From NCBI GenBank assembly GCA_000702025.1, contig KL370851.1, forward strand, positions 78,005 through 142,004: a DNA stretch of 64,000 nucleotides, in the 5' to 3' direction. Under the pieces are notes generated by a model. It saw only the letters and a program-made list of their open reading frames with translations, was not told where the DNA came from and did no database searches. Source of the stretch: Blautia schinkii DSM 10518. Its GTDB lineage: Bacteria; Bacillota; Clostridia; Lachnospirales; Lachnospiraceae. Shown here piece after piece: positions 33,101 through 42,023 of this stretch (its first letter is position 1; each line of letters opens with the position of its first letter). Made by a program: the position numbers and the translations under genes.

Positions 33101-35537
33101 GGTGGGGCGCAATGAGGTTACCGTTCCTGCAATACAGAGCATTGCCGCTGAGCAGGGCGGACAGATTTACGTGCAATATACCGGAAACCAGAATGGTGTA
33201 CATTATGGCGTGAGAGTGGAGGGTGGTGTTTCCATCCCAAGGCTTGACCTCTATGGATTATCCGGAGAAGAGCGTACAAATGCGATCACTGCCTATGTCG
33301 AAGAATTGGAAGCATATGTGCCAAAATTACAGGAAGAACATGAAAAGCTTCATAATAATGCAGAATATCCGTCCGTTAATTATGCATATGACCAAAACAA
33401 CTGTATCTTAAACACCACGGATATCATGCTTGACCAAATGATGTATTCCGTACCGGCAAGCCAGATTCTTAACGGGCTGGGTGAGGGCAGCACTGAGGTG
33501 CGTGTACAGAAGCTGGACAGCACATTAAAAGCAATGGAAGATATGATGCTTCTTTTCTACCAGCATAAAGGGCTCACAAACGCTTCTGACGCAGGAGCAA
33601 AGAATAAGCTTCCGGCACGGCATTTAAATATCCGTTATATGAGGATGTTCAAGGGAGCGTTTATGTATGCTTCCGGCAACCATGTCGGCATTGAGTGGGG
33701 CTCTGTTCCCGGATTGATGAATAGCCAGCCTGTTGTGAGCAATAACGGCAAATATGAAAGCGGAAGATATTTTGGCTGGGGTATCGCACATGAAATCGGA
33801 CATGAGATCAATCAGGGAGCCTATGCCATCGCAGAGATAACAAACAATTACTTTTCAGTACTTGCCCAGGCGAAGGATACCAATGATTCTGTACGATTCA
33901 ATTATAAGGATGTGTACGAAAAGGTTACTTCAGGAGCTGTGGGGCGCGCAGATAACGTGTTCGTCCAACTGGCGATGTACTGGCAGCTTCATCTGGCATA
34001 TGACAGAGGATATAATTATAAAACCTATGATACATACGGGGAGATATTCAAGAATCTGTTCTTTGCAAGAGTAGATTCCTATGCTCGTGATACCTCAAAA
34101 GCGCCATCGCCAAATGGCGTGAAGCTTACGCTCAGCAATACGGACCAGAATTTGATGCGCCTTGCGTCAGCAGCAGCAGAGAGGGATTTGTCAGAATTCT
34201 TTGAGCGCTGGGGAATGGTTCCGGATAAAGATACTCTGGCTTATATGAAGCAGTTTGCACCGGAAGAGAGAGCAATTTATTATGTGAATGACGAAGCCAG
34301 AGTGTATGAGATAGAAAACGGTACAGGAAGCAGCTTCAAGGGAAAAGACACGGTACAGGCACAGGTGAGTGTGGACGGCACAACGGCACGTCTCGATATG
34401 TCCGTCAGCGAAAATGACAAGAATGCGCTTCTTGGTTTTGAAATCTACCGCTGTACAAATGCCAAGGGTGTGATACACAAAGAGCTTGCCGGATTTACTA
34501 CAGACGGTACTTACCTTGATTCCGTTATCAGTCAGGCAAACCGGGTTGTGACCTATGAGGTGGCAGCAGTTGACAAATTCCTCTGCCGTTCAGCATCCAT
34601 AAGCCTGAATCCCGTGAAGATTGCGTCAGACGGAAGATATGCAAAGACAGGCTTTACTGTGTCCGTTGTGAATATGACTTCATCACAGGATAAGGTTCAG
34701 ACGCCTGATGAAGAAAACCCAGATGTAGAGCAGAAAATACCCGCGATTGACATGGTGATAGATGATGATTTATCCACAACTTATCAGGGAAGTGTTACGG
34801 GGAAAGGACAGATTATTATTGATTTCCACAAAACCCTGGCCGCAAGTGCCCTGCTATATGAGTGTACAAACGGAACTCCTATTCAAAACTATAGAATACA
34901 GTTGAGTGGAAATGGAGAGAAATGGTTTACGGTAAAGGAAGGCAAATTTGAGATGAACGCGGGTAAATCCGTGGTATACTTCCAGAACGAAGCGAGAGAC
35001 CCACGGGTTGCCACCTTTGATGTGAGATATCTGAAGCTTGAAATCCTTAATCCGGGTGAGTGTTCAATCTCGGAATTAGAGATTCTGGGCCCGTCCGGAG
35101 ATAATCTGGAATTCAGTAAGAATGGAGCCGCAGGAATTCTCAAGGAGGACTATGTATATGCGGAAAATGAGAAAATAGCAAAAGGTTCTCTGGTATTTAC
35201 AGGTACCTACAAGGGCAATCCGGCTTATAATGTTGTGGTACTGTACGACGAAGAGGGCAATGTAGTAGGCGGCATGGATAGTGACGGAACTCTGCGGTCC
35301 GTACAGGTGATCCTTGCCCAGGTTCCGGAGCACGGAGAGCTGGGAGAAATCTCAGAAGGAAGCTGGGTATATTATATTCCTGCGGAAAATCTCAATGCAC
35401 AGATAACTCTTCCTTCTAAGGTAAGGGCTGAGCTGTACCGCGTGGACAATGCACAGACAAATGAGGGAGAGCGTTTGGTAAGTGATACGACTTATCTGGA
35501 GCTTTCGAAGGATTTGCCAGAAATAGTCTTGAAGTAG
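30123..35537 (+). CDS. Secreted multidomain M60-like (enhancin/mucinase-type) metalloprotease
   Basis: Exported protein of 1804 residues. Signal peptide (about 1-27), an acidic low-complexity linker to about 130, a carboxypeptidase-regulatory-like beta domain (about 140-235), a dockerin-like Ca-binding pair GDVDQDGSVKDAD...ADLNLDGIVDIMD (about 250-300), two fibronectin type III domains (about 490-578 and 583-672), a discoidin-like segment (about 735-855), the M60-like catalytic region with HEIGHEINQG at His1223-His1227 and a downstream Glu, and a C-terminal F5/8 type C-like domain (about 1545-1655). M60-like enzymes cut mucin-type glycoproteins. No LPXTG or wall anchor is present, so retention may depend on the dockerin-like part. 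It is controlled by the riboswitch at 29816. Confidence 0.86.
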   Translation: MKKATALLMALSLSAQIICSAPGIVSAADFTDAAAFAENMQEPESGTMTAADQGSDSGSAGELDQGPENDDVEVWGQENGEADGADEIQGEQTDVEVFGGPDSDGSADVPEASMFDDGVEEAEEFSQFTSQGTAEVKGSIKVELLSAVVMSGVRSFTVELAADGQAGDNPSAGSREITLAGVNESGVPSGTAVFTDLDAGNYTLRVKSPGFAVYSQTFHVNSMDYKIQLYTGILAGISYDAGAHPGAMLLGDVDQDGSVKDADKEIILNAIKTGIYTTQADLNLDGIVDIMDLHYFAKGLAQGRAYPASVESSVPVSAAKMVVPEGTKVEGSLGSPGAAEGTVRLSNKNDSAPISTENPVSVDFDFTENETGSAQMGGIALASPSSTQENGNAVASGTITIVTASDPEQSIEIPFSNGSKQQIYLLTDSSVLTSPTASVEPDGTIVINFNGQIAVKKVTIKITGTKLNTSLAEVSEVTFVNDMAERIPAPQMNIPTNLKAEPGSRQFSLQWDSQVNVTGYEVKISDGETEVVKKTSATSLTVKSFADQKLENNKIYEVAVQSVNGEWRSGYSETVPVTPKASQKPDAPDNLKVTGGYKSFKASWKDMKDTDSYKLYYRKESDQDYTMVGNLATNTCSVSGLEDNTRYFVYVTGVNELGESAPSLESVVSTINLETVQMPAYKLLNTSRGEGVLTSHIEKITRGRGVMQDSPLDAGTEKTAYGIADDSLVSGYFMSDWDDGAVYPSINGKGFIITLDDAHEMGSLSFVDTSNQGSYDKVVLDYWEVDETGAGGWKSVNTSVATKTDANNKAYYYVKFSKPVKTNKIHIALGKPHAYIRSIQVSELRLFYYDSLEDDIMNLYEDELHTTLKETVTEAVIGELQNRLDTKDSVSGEYHPEREMLQKELDTANGILKGRLKATVGIHGEIRASDGYLGFTGLNAWQPLGVSARAGETLTIYVGNPSKKTGASAEMNLYVTQTHAEASAFMSKAIPLKVGRNEVTVPAIQSIAAEQGGQIYVQYTGNQNGVHYGVRVEGGVSIPRLDLYGLSGEERTNAITAYVEELEAYVPKLQEEHEKLHNNAEYPSVNYAYDQNNCILNTTDIMLDQMMYSVPASQILNGLGEGSTEVRVQKLDSTLKAMEDMMLLFYQHKGLTNASDAGAKNKLPARHLNIRYMRMFKGAFMYASGNHVGIEWGSVPGLMNSQPVVSNNGKYESGRYFGWGIAHEIGHEINQGAYAIAEITNNYFSVLAQAKDTNDSVRFNYKDVYEKVTSGAVGRADNVFVQLAMYWQLHLAYDRGYNYKTYDTYGEIFKNLFFARVDSYARDTSKAPSPNGVKLTLSNTDQNLMRLASAAAERDLSEFFERWGMVPDKDTLAYMKQFAPEERAIYYVNDEARVYEIENGTGSSFKGKDTVQAQVSVDGTTARLDMSVSENDKNALLGFEIYRCTNAKGVIHKELAGFTTDGTYLDSVISQANRVVTYEVAAVDKFLCRSASISLNPVKIASDGRYAKTGFTVSVVNMTSSQDKVQTPDEENPDVEQKIPAIDMVIDDDLSTTYQGSVTGKGQIIIDFHKTLAASALLYECTNGTPIQNYRIQLSGNGEKWFTVKEGKFEMNAGKSVVYFQNEARDPRVATFDVRYLKLEILNPGECSISELEILGPSGDNLEFSKNGAAGILKEDYVYAENEKIAKGSLVFTGTYKGNPAYNVVVLYDEEGNVVGGMDSDGTLRSVQVILAQVPEHGELGEISEGSWVYYIPAENLNAQITLPSKVRAELYRVDNAQTNEGERLVSDTTYLELSKDLPEIVLK

Positions 35538-35552
35538 GAAAAGGGGAATTGT

Positions 35553-36836
35553 ATGAAAAAATGGTATAAAATGATTATGACAGCATTTCTTCTGCTGGGG
35601 ATGATTATGTGTGCACCTGTTGTGAAAGCAGATGCGGGAGACATGACTATCACCGGTGGAAGAGAAACAGCGGAGGTGGTAATCTATCAGCCTGGGGAAG
35701 CTGCGGATGCGGTTTCTTTACAGCTTGATATAAAGGTTGAGTTTTTGAACGGAACAGCCCAGGAAAGCGATGTGAATTTTAGCTTTGATCAACAACTGCC
35801 ATCCAGTGTAAAGGAATTTACTTATAATGCGTCGGATGGGATACTTCACATCTATGTGGCCGGAACGGAAAATATTTTTGCACAGGGAAAGGATGTAAAA
35901 CTTGGAAATGTCAATATCTTAAATATAGATTCAGATGGTTTCGAGGCAGGGGTTATGCCTGTGCTATATGAAATCATAAATAAAGCGGATGGAAGAACAA
36001 AGATTGATGTGGAGAATTTCCCGGAGACAAAGATTGGTGGCGAATCCCAGGATCCGACTGTGACTCCCACTCCATCTCCATCCCCTACACCGTCACCGGA
36101 ACCAAACCCGGATCTTACGCCGACTCCGTCTCCCACACCGACACCGGGCTGGAATCCCGCGCCACAACCTGATCCGCAGCCTACAGTTACACCGGATGTT
36201 ACTCCTTCACCGACGCCTACATTGACTCCTGCCCCGACGCCAACACCGGCCCCGGCAGTGAAACCATCGAAAACAACCTTAAAGGCTAAGGTGAAAAATG
36301 GCAGTAACCGTATCTCCTTTAGCTGGAAACGAGTGGACAATGCGGATGGGTATCAGATATACCAATATGATGCAGCTGCAAAGAAATATGTGCGTGTCAA
36401 AACAATACTTGACGCTAACGTTACCAGTTATACTGGAAAGAAGCTGGATTTCGGGACAAACTACCGTTATAAGATTCGTGCGTTCACTCTCGATGAGGAG
36501 GGACAGCGGCTGTATGGTTCTTTCTCAAAGGTGATCTATGCAAAAACTGCACCGGCTAAGGCAGCAGCATCCGTGAAAGCAGGCAAGAATCAAAGTCTGA
36601 AAATTTCCTGGAAAAAGGTAGGCAGTGCAGACGGTTATCAGATTTATAGAAGTACCTCAAAGAACGGCAAATATACAAGAGTAAAAACCATAACAAACGG
36701 AAAGACGTTGAGCTATCAGCAGTCTAAATTAAAAAAAGGTACCTACTATTACAAAGTCCGGGCGTTTACCAAAAAGAACGACGGCAGCCGGATTTACGGG
36801 GCTTTCAGCAGCGTAAAGGCCGGGAAGGTCAAATAG
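35553..36836 (+). CDS. Secreted protein with cohesin-like N-domain, Pro/Thr linker and two FN3 domains
   Basis: Exported protein of 427 residues, 15 bases after the M60 gene and therefore in the riboswitch-controlled operon. Signal peptide (about 1-26). An N-terminal beta-rich domain (about 28-160) with VSLQLDIKVEF, NFSFDQQL, ILHIYVAGT and KLGNVNIL resembles cohesin modules; this is pattern-level similarity only. A linker of about 65 residues follows, made of Pro-Thr-Pro-Ser repeats, then two fibronectin type III domains (about 245-335 and 338-425) ending YYKVRAFTKKNDGSRIYGAF. No membrane helix or sorting signal is seen at the C-terminus. It may dock the dockerin-like segment of the protease; the FN3 part may contact the wall or a glycan. 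Confidence 0.75.
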   Translation: MKKWYKMIMTAFLLLGMIMCAPVVKADAGDMTITGGRETAEVVIYQPGEAADAVSLQLDIKVEFLNGTAQESDVNFSFDQQLPSSVKEFTYNASDGILHIYVAGTENIFAQGKDVKLGNVNILNIDSDGFEAGVMPVLYEIINKADGRTKIDVENFPETKIGGESQDPTVTPTPSPSPTPSPEPNPDLTPTPSPTPTPGWNPAPQPDPQPTVTPDVTPSPTPTLTPAPTPTPAPAVKPSKTTLKAKVKNGSNRISFSWKRVDNADGYQIYQYDAAAKKYVRVKTILDANVTSYTGKKLDFGTNYRYKIRAFTLDEEGQRLYGSFSKVIYAKTAPAKAAASVKAGKNQSLKISWKKVGSADGYQIYRSTSKNGKYTRVKTITNGKTLSYQQSKLKKGTYYYKVRAFTKKNDGSRIYGAFSSVKAGKVK

Positions 36837-36845
36837 TTAAATATC

Positions 36846-36892
36846 AAAAACGGCAAGGACATGTCTCAATCAGACATGTCCTTGCCGTTTTT
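36846..36892. terminator. Strong bidirectional terminator
   Basis: A perfect 21-bp inverted repeat (36846-36866 and 36872-36892) with a five-base loop. It starts with AAAAACGGCAAGGACATG and ends with the complementary T run. It serves the secreted-protein operon from the left and glgD from the right. Confidence 0.9.
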
Positions 36893-36983
36893 ATAACTAC
36901 AGGCAGCCGTGTATCTAAGCACAAATTTTCTGATGGATATTTGGCTGCTTCCTATGACTTATAAACCATGCCGGTGCGCAGCA

Positions 36984-38099
36984 TTAAAGTGTATCTTTTC
37001 TCTTAATATATCCCGGATGGCCTTCTGGTGAAACGATTTCTTTTACATGGACAATTTTCGCATGTTTGTCCACGACCTGGTTTTCAATATGTACGCCTTC
37101 ACCAATCTCGCTGCTGGCAAGTACGATGCTGTTCTTGACAACAGCGCCTTTCTTAATCACGCAGCCGCGTCCGATGATGGAATTCTCCACGGTTCCCTCT
37201 ATCACACAGCCGTCAGAGATCACAGAACTGTTTATCACTGACGAGTCAAAATAGTGAGTGGGGCAGGAGTTGCTGGTGCGGGTGTAAATCGGCCAGTCCT
37301 CATGGAAAAGATCGCTGGCAGCTTTGTAATCAATGAGAGACATGTTTGCATCGTAGTAGCTGTTAAAGTCTGTGATGGATGCAAAGAAGCCACGATGCGG
37401 CACGCCGCGTACGTCCATTTCTTCACACTCGTCTTTAACTATGTCAGCTAGCGTGTACATGGAAGAAGTTGATTTTGCCTTATGTACCAGTTCTACGAAA
37501 AGCTCTTTTCTCATGATGTAAGTATCCATGAAGATATTTCTGTTCTTTGCATTGCCATGATTACGCTCAAGTGAGAGGACACCCTTCTGGCGGTTCAGAT
37601 TGAGAGTGTTGCAGTTGAGGAATTTTTCCTTTGCATTATCTACCGCATGGTACAATAGCGTAATATCCGCACCGGATTCAATATGTGTCTCGATCAGCTT
37701 TGAAAAATCAGCCGCGTATATCATATAGTTGGGAGCGATCACCACATACGGATGGTGCATACGCTCAATATATTCCATGTTTTCCAGATAGGAGGAAATA
37801 TCAGTGTTGTAAAAATCATTCTTGTCATAGCTCTGGGAGAACAGAACCTCAAGACGTCCGCTCTTGGAGTTGATATTATAATGGCGGCCTGTGCCCAGGT
37901 GCTCGATCAGGGAGCGGGGCTTGCTGTTCACGTAAACCTGGATGCGATCAATCTCACTATTGCTCATATTGGAGATTGGAAAGTCGATGACACGGTATCT
38001 TCCTAAAAATGAGAAGGCACCGATAGCGCGGTAATCCTGTAGTCCGTCAACATGAATATTTCTTCCGGAAGAGTTGATAATTCCAAATGCTTTATACAT
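36984..38099 (-). CDS. glgD: GlgD, non-catalytic or regulatory ADP-glucose pyrophosphorylase subunit
   Basis: Cytoplasmic protein of 371 residues, homologous to GlgC over its whole length. The N-terminal nucleotidyltransferase fold begins KAFGIINSSG where GlgC has the catalytic GGRGSRL loop, so the phosphate-binding Arg/Gly set is missing; this is the standard difference of GlgD. FLGRYRVIDFPISNMSNSEID is conserved. The C-terminal left-handed beta helix (about 280-370) has hexapeptide-type repeats (SVISDGCVIEGTVENSIIGRGC). In Firmicutes GlgD joins GlgC to make the active glycogen-synthesis enzyme. It starts two bases after glgC ends, so they are one operon. No glgA or glgB is in the window. 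Confidence 0.93.
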   Translation of the reverse strand: MYKAFGIINSSGRNIHVDGLQDYRAIGAFSFLGRYRVIDFPISNMSNSEIDRIQVYVNSKPRSLIEHLGTGRHYNINSKSGRLEVLFSQSYDKNDFYNTDISSYLENMEYIERMHHPYVVIAPNYMIYAADFSKLIETHIESGADITLLYHAVDNAKEKFLNCNTLNLNRQKGVLSLERNHGNAKNRNIFMDTYIMRKELFVELVHKAKSTSSMYTLADIVKDECEEMDVRGVPHRGFFASITDFNSYYDANMSLIDYKAASDLFHEDWPIYTRTSNSCPTHYFDSSVINSSVISDGCVIEGTVENSIIGRGCVIKKGAVVKNSIVLASSEIGEGVHIENQVVDKHAKIVHVKEIVSPEGHPGYIKRKDTL

Positions 38100-38101
38100 A
38101 G

Positions 38102-39241
38102 TTATTCTGCCCCCTTTACACGTTTCGCGATGAGCTCGATATGCTCACTGTCAGCACTGCCAACCTTGGCATTTTTGCCAATCTGGACACCATCGGCTAT
38201 AAGTACACGCTCTACGACCGCGCCTTCCTCCACGACAACGCCGGGCATCAGCACACTGTCAATAATTTTGGCACCGGGGCCGACCTTTACGCCGGTGAAA
38301 AGAATGGAGTTTTTGACATCACCCTCCACCACACAGCCCTGGGTGATAAAGGCTCTGCTCACGGAAGCGTCCGCACTGATGTATTGTGGAAGCGCAGTGG
38401 TATCCTCCGTATAAATCTTCCAGGTCGGGTCGTTCAAATCCAGCTCATTGTCTGCGTTCAGAAGGTCCATGTTTGCCTCCCACAGAGAATCGATGGTTCC
38501 AACATCCTTCCAGTAGCCTTTGTATTTATAAGCATAAAGGCTTTTTCCATCGTTCAAAAGAGTGGGGATGATGTCCTTACCGAAATCATGGTTTGAATCC
38601 GGATTTTTAATATCTGCAAGCAGGAGCTTGCGCAGAAGCTTCCAATTAAATATGTAGATACCCATGGATGCCAGATTGCTCTTAGGGTTCGCGGGCTTCT
38701 CCTCAAACTCCACGATGCGTGCTTCGTCGTCTGTATTCATGATGCCGAAGCGGCTTGCTTCATCCATGGGAACTTCGATAACCGCGATTGTTGCGTCAGC
38801 TTTATGCTCCTTATGATAAGCAAGCATTTTGGCATAGTTCATCTTGTAAATATGGTCGCCGGAAAGGATTAAAAGGTATTCCGGAGAATGGGAGTCGATA
38901 AAATCAATATTCTGTGAAATGGCGTCTGCTGTCCCGCGGTATACGTCAAGGTTGCTGTCCGCTTTTTCGCGCGGCGGGAGAACATATACGCCGCTGTCCT
39001 TGGCGTCGAGTCCCCAGCGTCCGCCTGCGGCAACATAGCTGTTGAGAAGGATGGACTCGTATTGTGTCAGTACACCTACTACATCGATACCGCTGTTGGC
39101 GCAGTTGCTGAGGGGGAAATCTACGATGCGATATTTCCCACCGTAGGAAACTGCCGGTTTTGCGACTTTTTTTGTCAGGTCATGGAGGCGGCTGCCTCGT
39201 CCGCCGGCCAGAATCATTGCTAACATTGTACTTTGTTTCAT
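38102..39241 (-). CDS. glgC: Glucose-1-phosphate adenylyltransferase GlgC
   Basis: Catalytic subunit of 379 residues. It makes ADP-glucose from ATP and glucose 1-phosphate for glycogen. Visible are the ATP loop [21 protein letters not shown] (about residues 11-31), [14 protein letters not shown], the substrate-site segment [13 protein letters not shown], and [12 protein letters not shown]. The C-terminal beta helix with hexapeptide repeats starts at about residue 290. All catalytic motifs missing from the GlgD partner are present here. The divergent AAA-ATPase gene starts 218 bases away, and a possible -10 for glgC lies at 39272-39277. Confidence 0.95.
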   Translation of the reverse strand: MKQSTMLAMILAGGRGSRLHDLTKKVAKPAVSYGGKYRIVDFPLSNCANSGIDVVGVLTQYESILLNSYVAAGGRWGLDAKDSGVYVLPPREKADSNLDVYRGTADAISQNIDFIDSHSPEYLLILSGDHIYKMNYAKMLAYHKEHKADATIAVIEVPMDEASRFGIMNTDDEARIVEFEEKPANPKSNLASMGIYIFNWKLLRKLLLADIKNPDSNHDFGKDIIPTLLNDGKSLYAYKYKGYWKDVGTIDSLWEANMDLLNADNELDLNDPTWKIYTEDTTALPQYISADASVSRAFITQGCVVEGDVKNSILFTGVKVGPGAKIIDSVLMPGVVVEEGAVVERVLIADGVQIGKNAKVGSADSEHIELIAKRVKGAE

Positions 39242-39271
39242 GGCGATTCCTCACTTTCATGTCTTTGTATT

Positions 39272-39300
39272 ATTATACAATTTTTCGAGGAGAATTTCCA
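39272..39300 (-). promoter_or_regulatory. Candidate glgC promoter
   Basis: On the minus strand a perfect TATAAT (39272-39277) is preceded, with 17-base spacing, by TGGAAA (39295-39300), which is a weak -35. It would drive glgC-glgD. The remaining intergenic bases to 39459 hold no other clear signal. Confidence 0.4.
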
Positions 39301-39459
39301 TATTTTTGTTTAAAAATACAAAAGAAATTATGCGCCTTAATTTTGAATCGAAAGGAATGGCTTGCTATTGTCAGGGTAAAATGCTAACATGAGAATAGAT
39401 AAAGATAAATCACACCGGAGTATAATTGAAAAGCAGCAGCGGAAAGGGGAATTGGAATT

Positions 39460-41148
39460 ATGAAGGAAATAAGGCTGCCCGTAGGTGTTTCGGATTTTCG
39501 GAAAATCCGGGAAGAGGGTTCCTACTATATTGATAAAACCGGATTAATTGAAGAACTTCTAAAAACAAAAGATACAGAAGTGACGCTAATCACCCGCCCC
39601 CGCCGTTTCGGAAAAACCTTGGCAATGAGTATGCTGGCTCATTTTTTTGATATCCGGGAAGACAGCGCAGTATTGTTTCAAGGACTGAAGGTATCAGAAA
39701 ATAAAGAATTGTGCGGCAGATGGATGAACCGTTATCCCGTATTATTTATTTCGTTTAAGGATATAGACGGCCGGGATTTTTCCATTGCTTACGAAAGACT
39801 GCAGGGACAGTTAGTCGAGGTCTTTAAAAAGTTCGATTATCTGCTGAAAAGTGATTTGGTAAATGAGGAAGACAAAAGAGTGTTCTCATTGATTAAGTCC
39901 GAAAACGCAAACCAGGGACAGGTGAGCAGAGCTCTTAGTGTGTTGATGTCAATGTTGGCAGCGTATTATGGTAAACCAGTCATTTTACTGCTGGATGAGT
40001 ATGATGTTCCTGTGGCAAAAGCAAACTTGAACGGATATTACAGAGAGATGCTTGATGTTATCAAAGGCATGCTCAGTACAGCACTTAAGGATAATCCTTC
40101 CCTGCAATTCGCAGTAGTGAGTGGGTGTCTGCGGATTACTAAGGAAAGCATTTTTACAGGAACGAATAATTTTACAACGGACACGATTTCAGACAGGCGG
40201 TATGATGAGTATTTCGGATTTACCAACAAGGAAGTGAAGCGGCTTCTTCTGGATGCGGGGCTGGAAGAACGTCTGGAATTAGTACAGCAATGGTATGACG
40301 GGTATCGCTTTGGTGATATGGATATCTATTGTCCATGGGATGTACTAAATTATGTGGACCGGGCACTTGTCCAGGGAATGGAAAAACCGCAGAATTTCTG
40401 GGCAAATACCAGTGATAATGCTGTGATTGGCCAGTTTTTGGACAGGACAGATTTTGATGTGACAGAGAAATTTGAAACTCTGTTGTCCGGCGGTTATATT
40501 ATAGAAGCTATTAACGAGAGCCTTACGTATGATTTCCTGACATCCTCAGAAGAAAATCTGTGGAGCTTGCTTTATATGACCGGTTATCTGACCAGGGTGA
40601 AGAAGGAAGATGCGAAAGATAGTGAGCGGCCGGAGGATAAATATACTGCGCTTCGGATACCAAACGCAGAGGTGCAGGATATTTTCCGGAAAAGTGTTGT
40701 GGAATGGTTTAATAAGAAAGCTGCCAATAGCGACAGACAGGAGTTATTTCATGCTCTGTGGAATGGGGAAACAGAGAAGCTGACTAAACTGTTGTCCGAT
40801 CTTTTATTTGACACCATCAGCTTCCATGATTATGCGGAAAGCTTTTACCATGCCTTTGTGACAGGTTTGGTTGCCGGAGCAGGTTATATCGTGGAATCTA
40901 ACTACGAGAATGGACTTGGCAGACCGGATATTGTGATTAAAGACCGCAGCAGCCGACGCGCACTGGTCATCGAGGCGAAAATTGCTTCCTCAAAGGAACG
41001 ACTCGACAAAGAGTGCAGGGCAGCGTTATTGCAGATTGAGAAAAAGGAGTACGCAAGAAAAATCGAACGTAGCGGATTTCACAAGGTGATATGCTACGGA
41101 ATCGCATTTTATAAGAAGGACTGCATGGTGAAAAGTCTTGAAAAATAA
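39460..41148 (+). CDS. AAA-ATPase-like / PD-(D/E)XK nuclease protein (DUF1703 type)
   Basis: Cytoplasmic protein of 562 residues. The N-terminal AAA-ATPase-like domain begins LPVGVSDFRKIREEGSYYIDKT, with a Walker A variant RPRRFGKTLAMSML (about 47-60) and Walker B VILLLDEYDVPVAKA (about 175). The C-terminal domain has a PD-(D/E)XK nuclease core: LGRPDIVIKD with Asp and VIEAKIA with the E-x-K (about 487-510). This family occurs in many copies in gut Bacteroidetes and Clostridia; a defence or mobile-element role is suspected but not shown. The gene is alone, behind GGAAAGGGG, and ends in a strong terminator. Its base composition looks like that of its neighbours. Confidence 0.85.
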   Translation: MKEIRLPVGVSDFRKIREEGSYYIDKTGLIEELLKTKDTEVTLITRPRRFGKTLAMSMLAHFFDIREDSAVLFQGLKVSENKELCGRWMNRYPVLFISFKDIDGRDFSIAYERLQGQLVEVFKKFDYLLKSDLVNEEDKRVFSLIKSENANQGQVSRALSVLMSMLAAYYGKPVILLLDEYDVPVAKANLNGYYREMLDVIKGMLSTALKDNPSLQFAVVSGCLRITKESIFTGTNNFTTDTISDRRYDEYFGFTNKEVKRLLLDAGLEERLELVQQWYDGYRFGDMDIYCPWDVLNYVDRALVQGMEKPQNFWANTSDNAVIGQFLDRTDFDVTEKFETLLSGGYIIEAINESLTYDFLTSSEENLWSLLYMTGYLTRVKKEDAKDSERPEDKYTALRIPNAEVQDIFRKSVVEWFNKKAANSDRQELFHALWNGETEKLTKLLSDLLFDTISFHDYAESFYHAFVTGLVAGAGYIVESNYENGLGRPDIVIKDRSSRRALVIEAKIASSKERLDKECRAALLQIEKKEYARKIERSGFHKVICYGIAFYKKDCMVKSLEK

Positions 41149-41161
41149 AAAAGAAACAATA

Positions 41162-41193
41162 ACAGGGAAGCGTGAATCCAAACGCTTCCCTGT
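41162..41193. terminator. Terminator between the ATPase/nuclease gene and the ABC permease gene
   Basis: Perfect 12-bp inverted repeat: ACAGGGAAGCGT (41162-41173) and ACGCTTCCCTGT (41182-41193), eight-base loop. It lies between two convergent genes and can serve both, although T runs are poor. Confidence 0.75.
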
Positions 41194-41225
41194 ATCGTTA
41201 TATAAAGTGAAAGTAGCCAAGCTTG

Positions 41226-42023
41226 TCAGATGCGCTTGAGATACTTTTTCTCTATCAGGTTCAAAATTCCGTAAAGTACCGTAGCGATGATGCAGAGAAT
41301 CACAATGGACATCAAAACCCAAGTGAGCTTAAAGGTCTGGCTTCCGTAAATGATGAGGTAGCCAAGCCCTTGGCGGGCGCCGATGAACTCACCGATGATG
41401 ACACCGACCAGACACAGGCCGATGTTTACCTTCATGATGCTCAGGATCAGAGGAATGGACGAGGGCAGGACGATTTTCAGAAGTTCGTCTTTCTTGCCGC
41501 CGCCCAGGGTATCGATCAGCTTTAGTTTTTCAGGGTCTACCTCCTGGAAACCGGTGTACAGATTGATGACAGAACCAAAGATAGCTACAGACATGCCGGC
41601 AACTACAATGGTCCGCTCGTTTGCTCCCAGCCATACGATGAGAAGGGGAGCGAGGGCGGACTTAGGCAGACTGTTGAGAACTACCAGGTAAGGCTCTGTG
41701 ATCCGTGACAGTCTGGGGCATGCCCAGAGCAGGACTGCAGTACCGATGCCAAGTATCACTACGAAGAAAAAGCTCAGCAGGGTTTCCGTCAGGGTGATGC
41801 CGATATGGGTGAAAAGCGACTGGTCCATGCACATGTTCCAGAAGGTCACCGCAATTTGGCTGGGACTGCTGAAGATAAAGGAATCGATTACGCCAAGTCT
41901 TGCCGTCACTTCCCACAGTCCAATGAAGCAGAGGAATACGAGAATCCGAGCCAGACTGACAAATTGTTTTTCGTGTTTTTTCTGCAGAAGATATTGCTTC
42001 TGCGCATATGAGGGTTCAGACAT
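41226..42023 (-). CDS. ABC transporter permease (SsuC/TauC/ThiX type)
   Basis: Membrane protein of 265 residues with six predicted helices. The binding-protein-dependent permease signature is seen as EVDPEKLKLIDTLGGGKKDELLKIVLPSSIPLILSIMKV (about 155-193), with the EAA loop that contacts the ATPase. It belongs to the family importing sulphonates, taurine, nitrate or thiamine precursors. The start overlaps the end of the ATPase gene by eight bases, so the pair is translationally coupled. No solute-binding protein gene is next to it, and no TPP riboswitch or sulphur-metabolism gene was found, so the substrate stays open. Confidence 0.87.
   Translation of the reverse strand: MSEPSYAQKQYLLQKKHEKQFVSLARILVFLCFIGLWEVTARLGVIDSFIFSSPSQIAVTFWNMCMDQSLFTHIGITLTETLLSFFFVVILGIGTAVLLWACPRLSRITEPYLVVLNSLPKSALAPLLIVWLGANERTIVVAGMSVAIFGSVINLYTGFQEVDPEKLKLIDTLGGGKKDELLKIVLPSSIPLILSIMKVNIGLCLVGVIIGEFIGARQGLGYLIIYGSQTFKLTWVLMSIVILCIIATVLYGILNLIEKKYLKRI

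Noticed and set aside
35852-36340. Minus-strand frame rich in Gly-Val repeats
   Set aside because: It is the antisense of the Pro/Thr/Ser linker of the secreted protein at 35553; the repeat is a low-complexity linker, not a gene.
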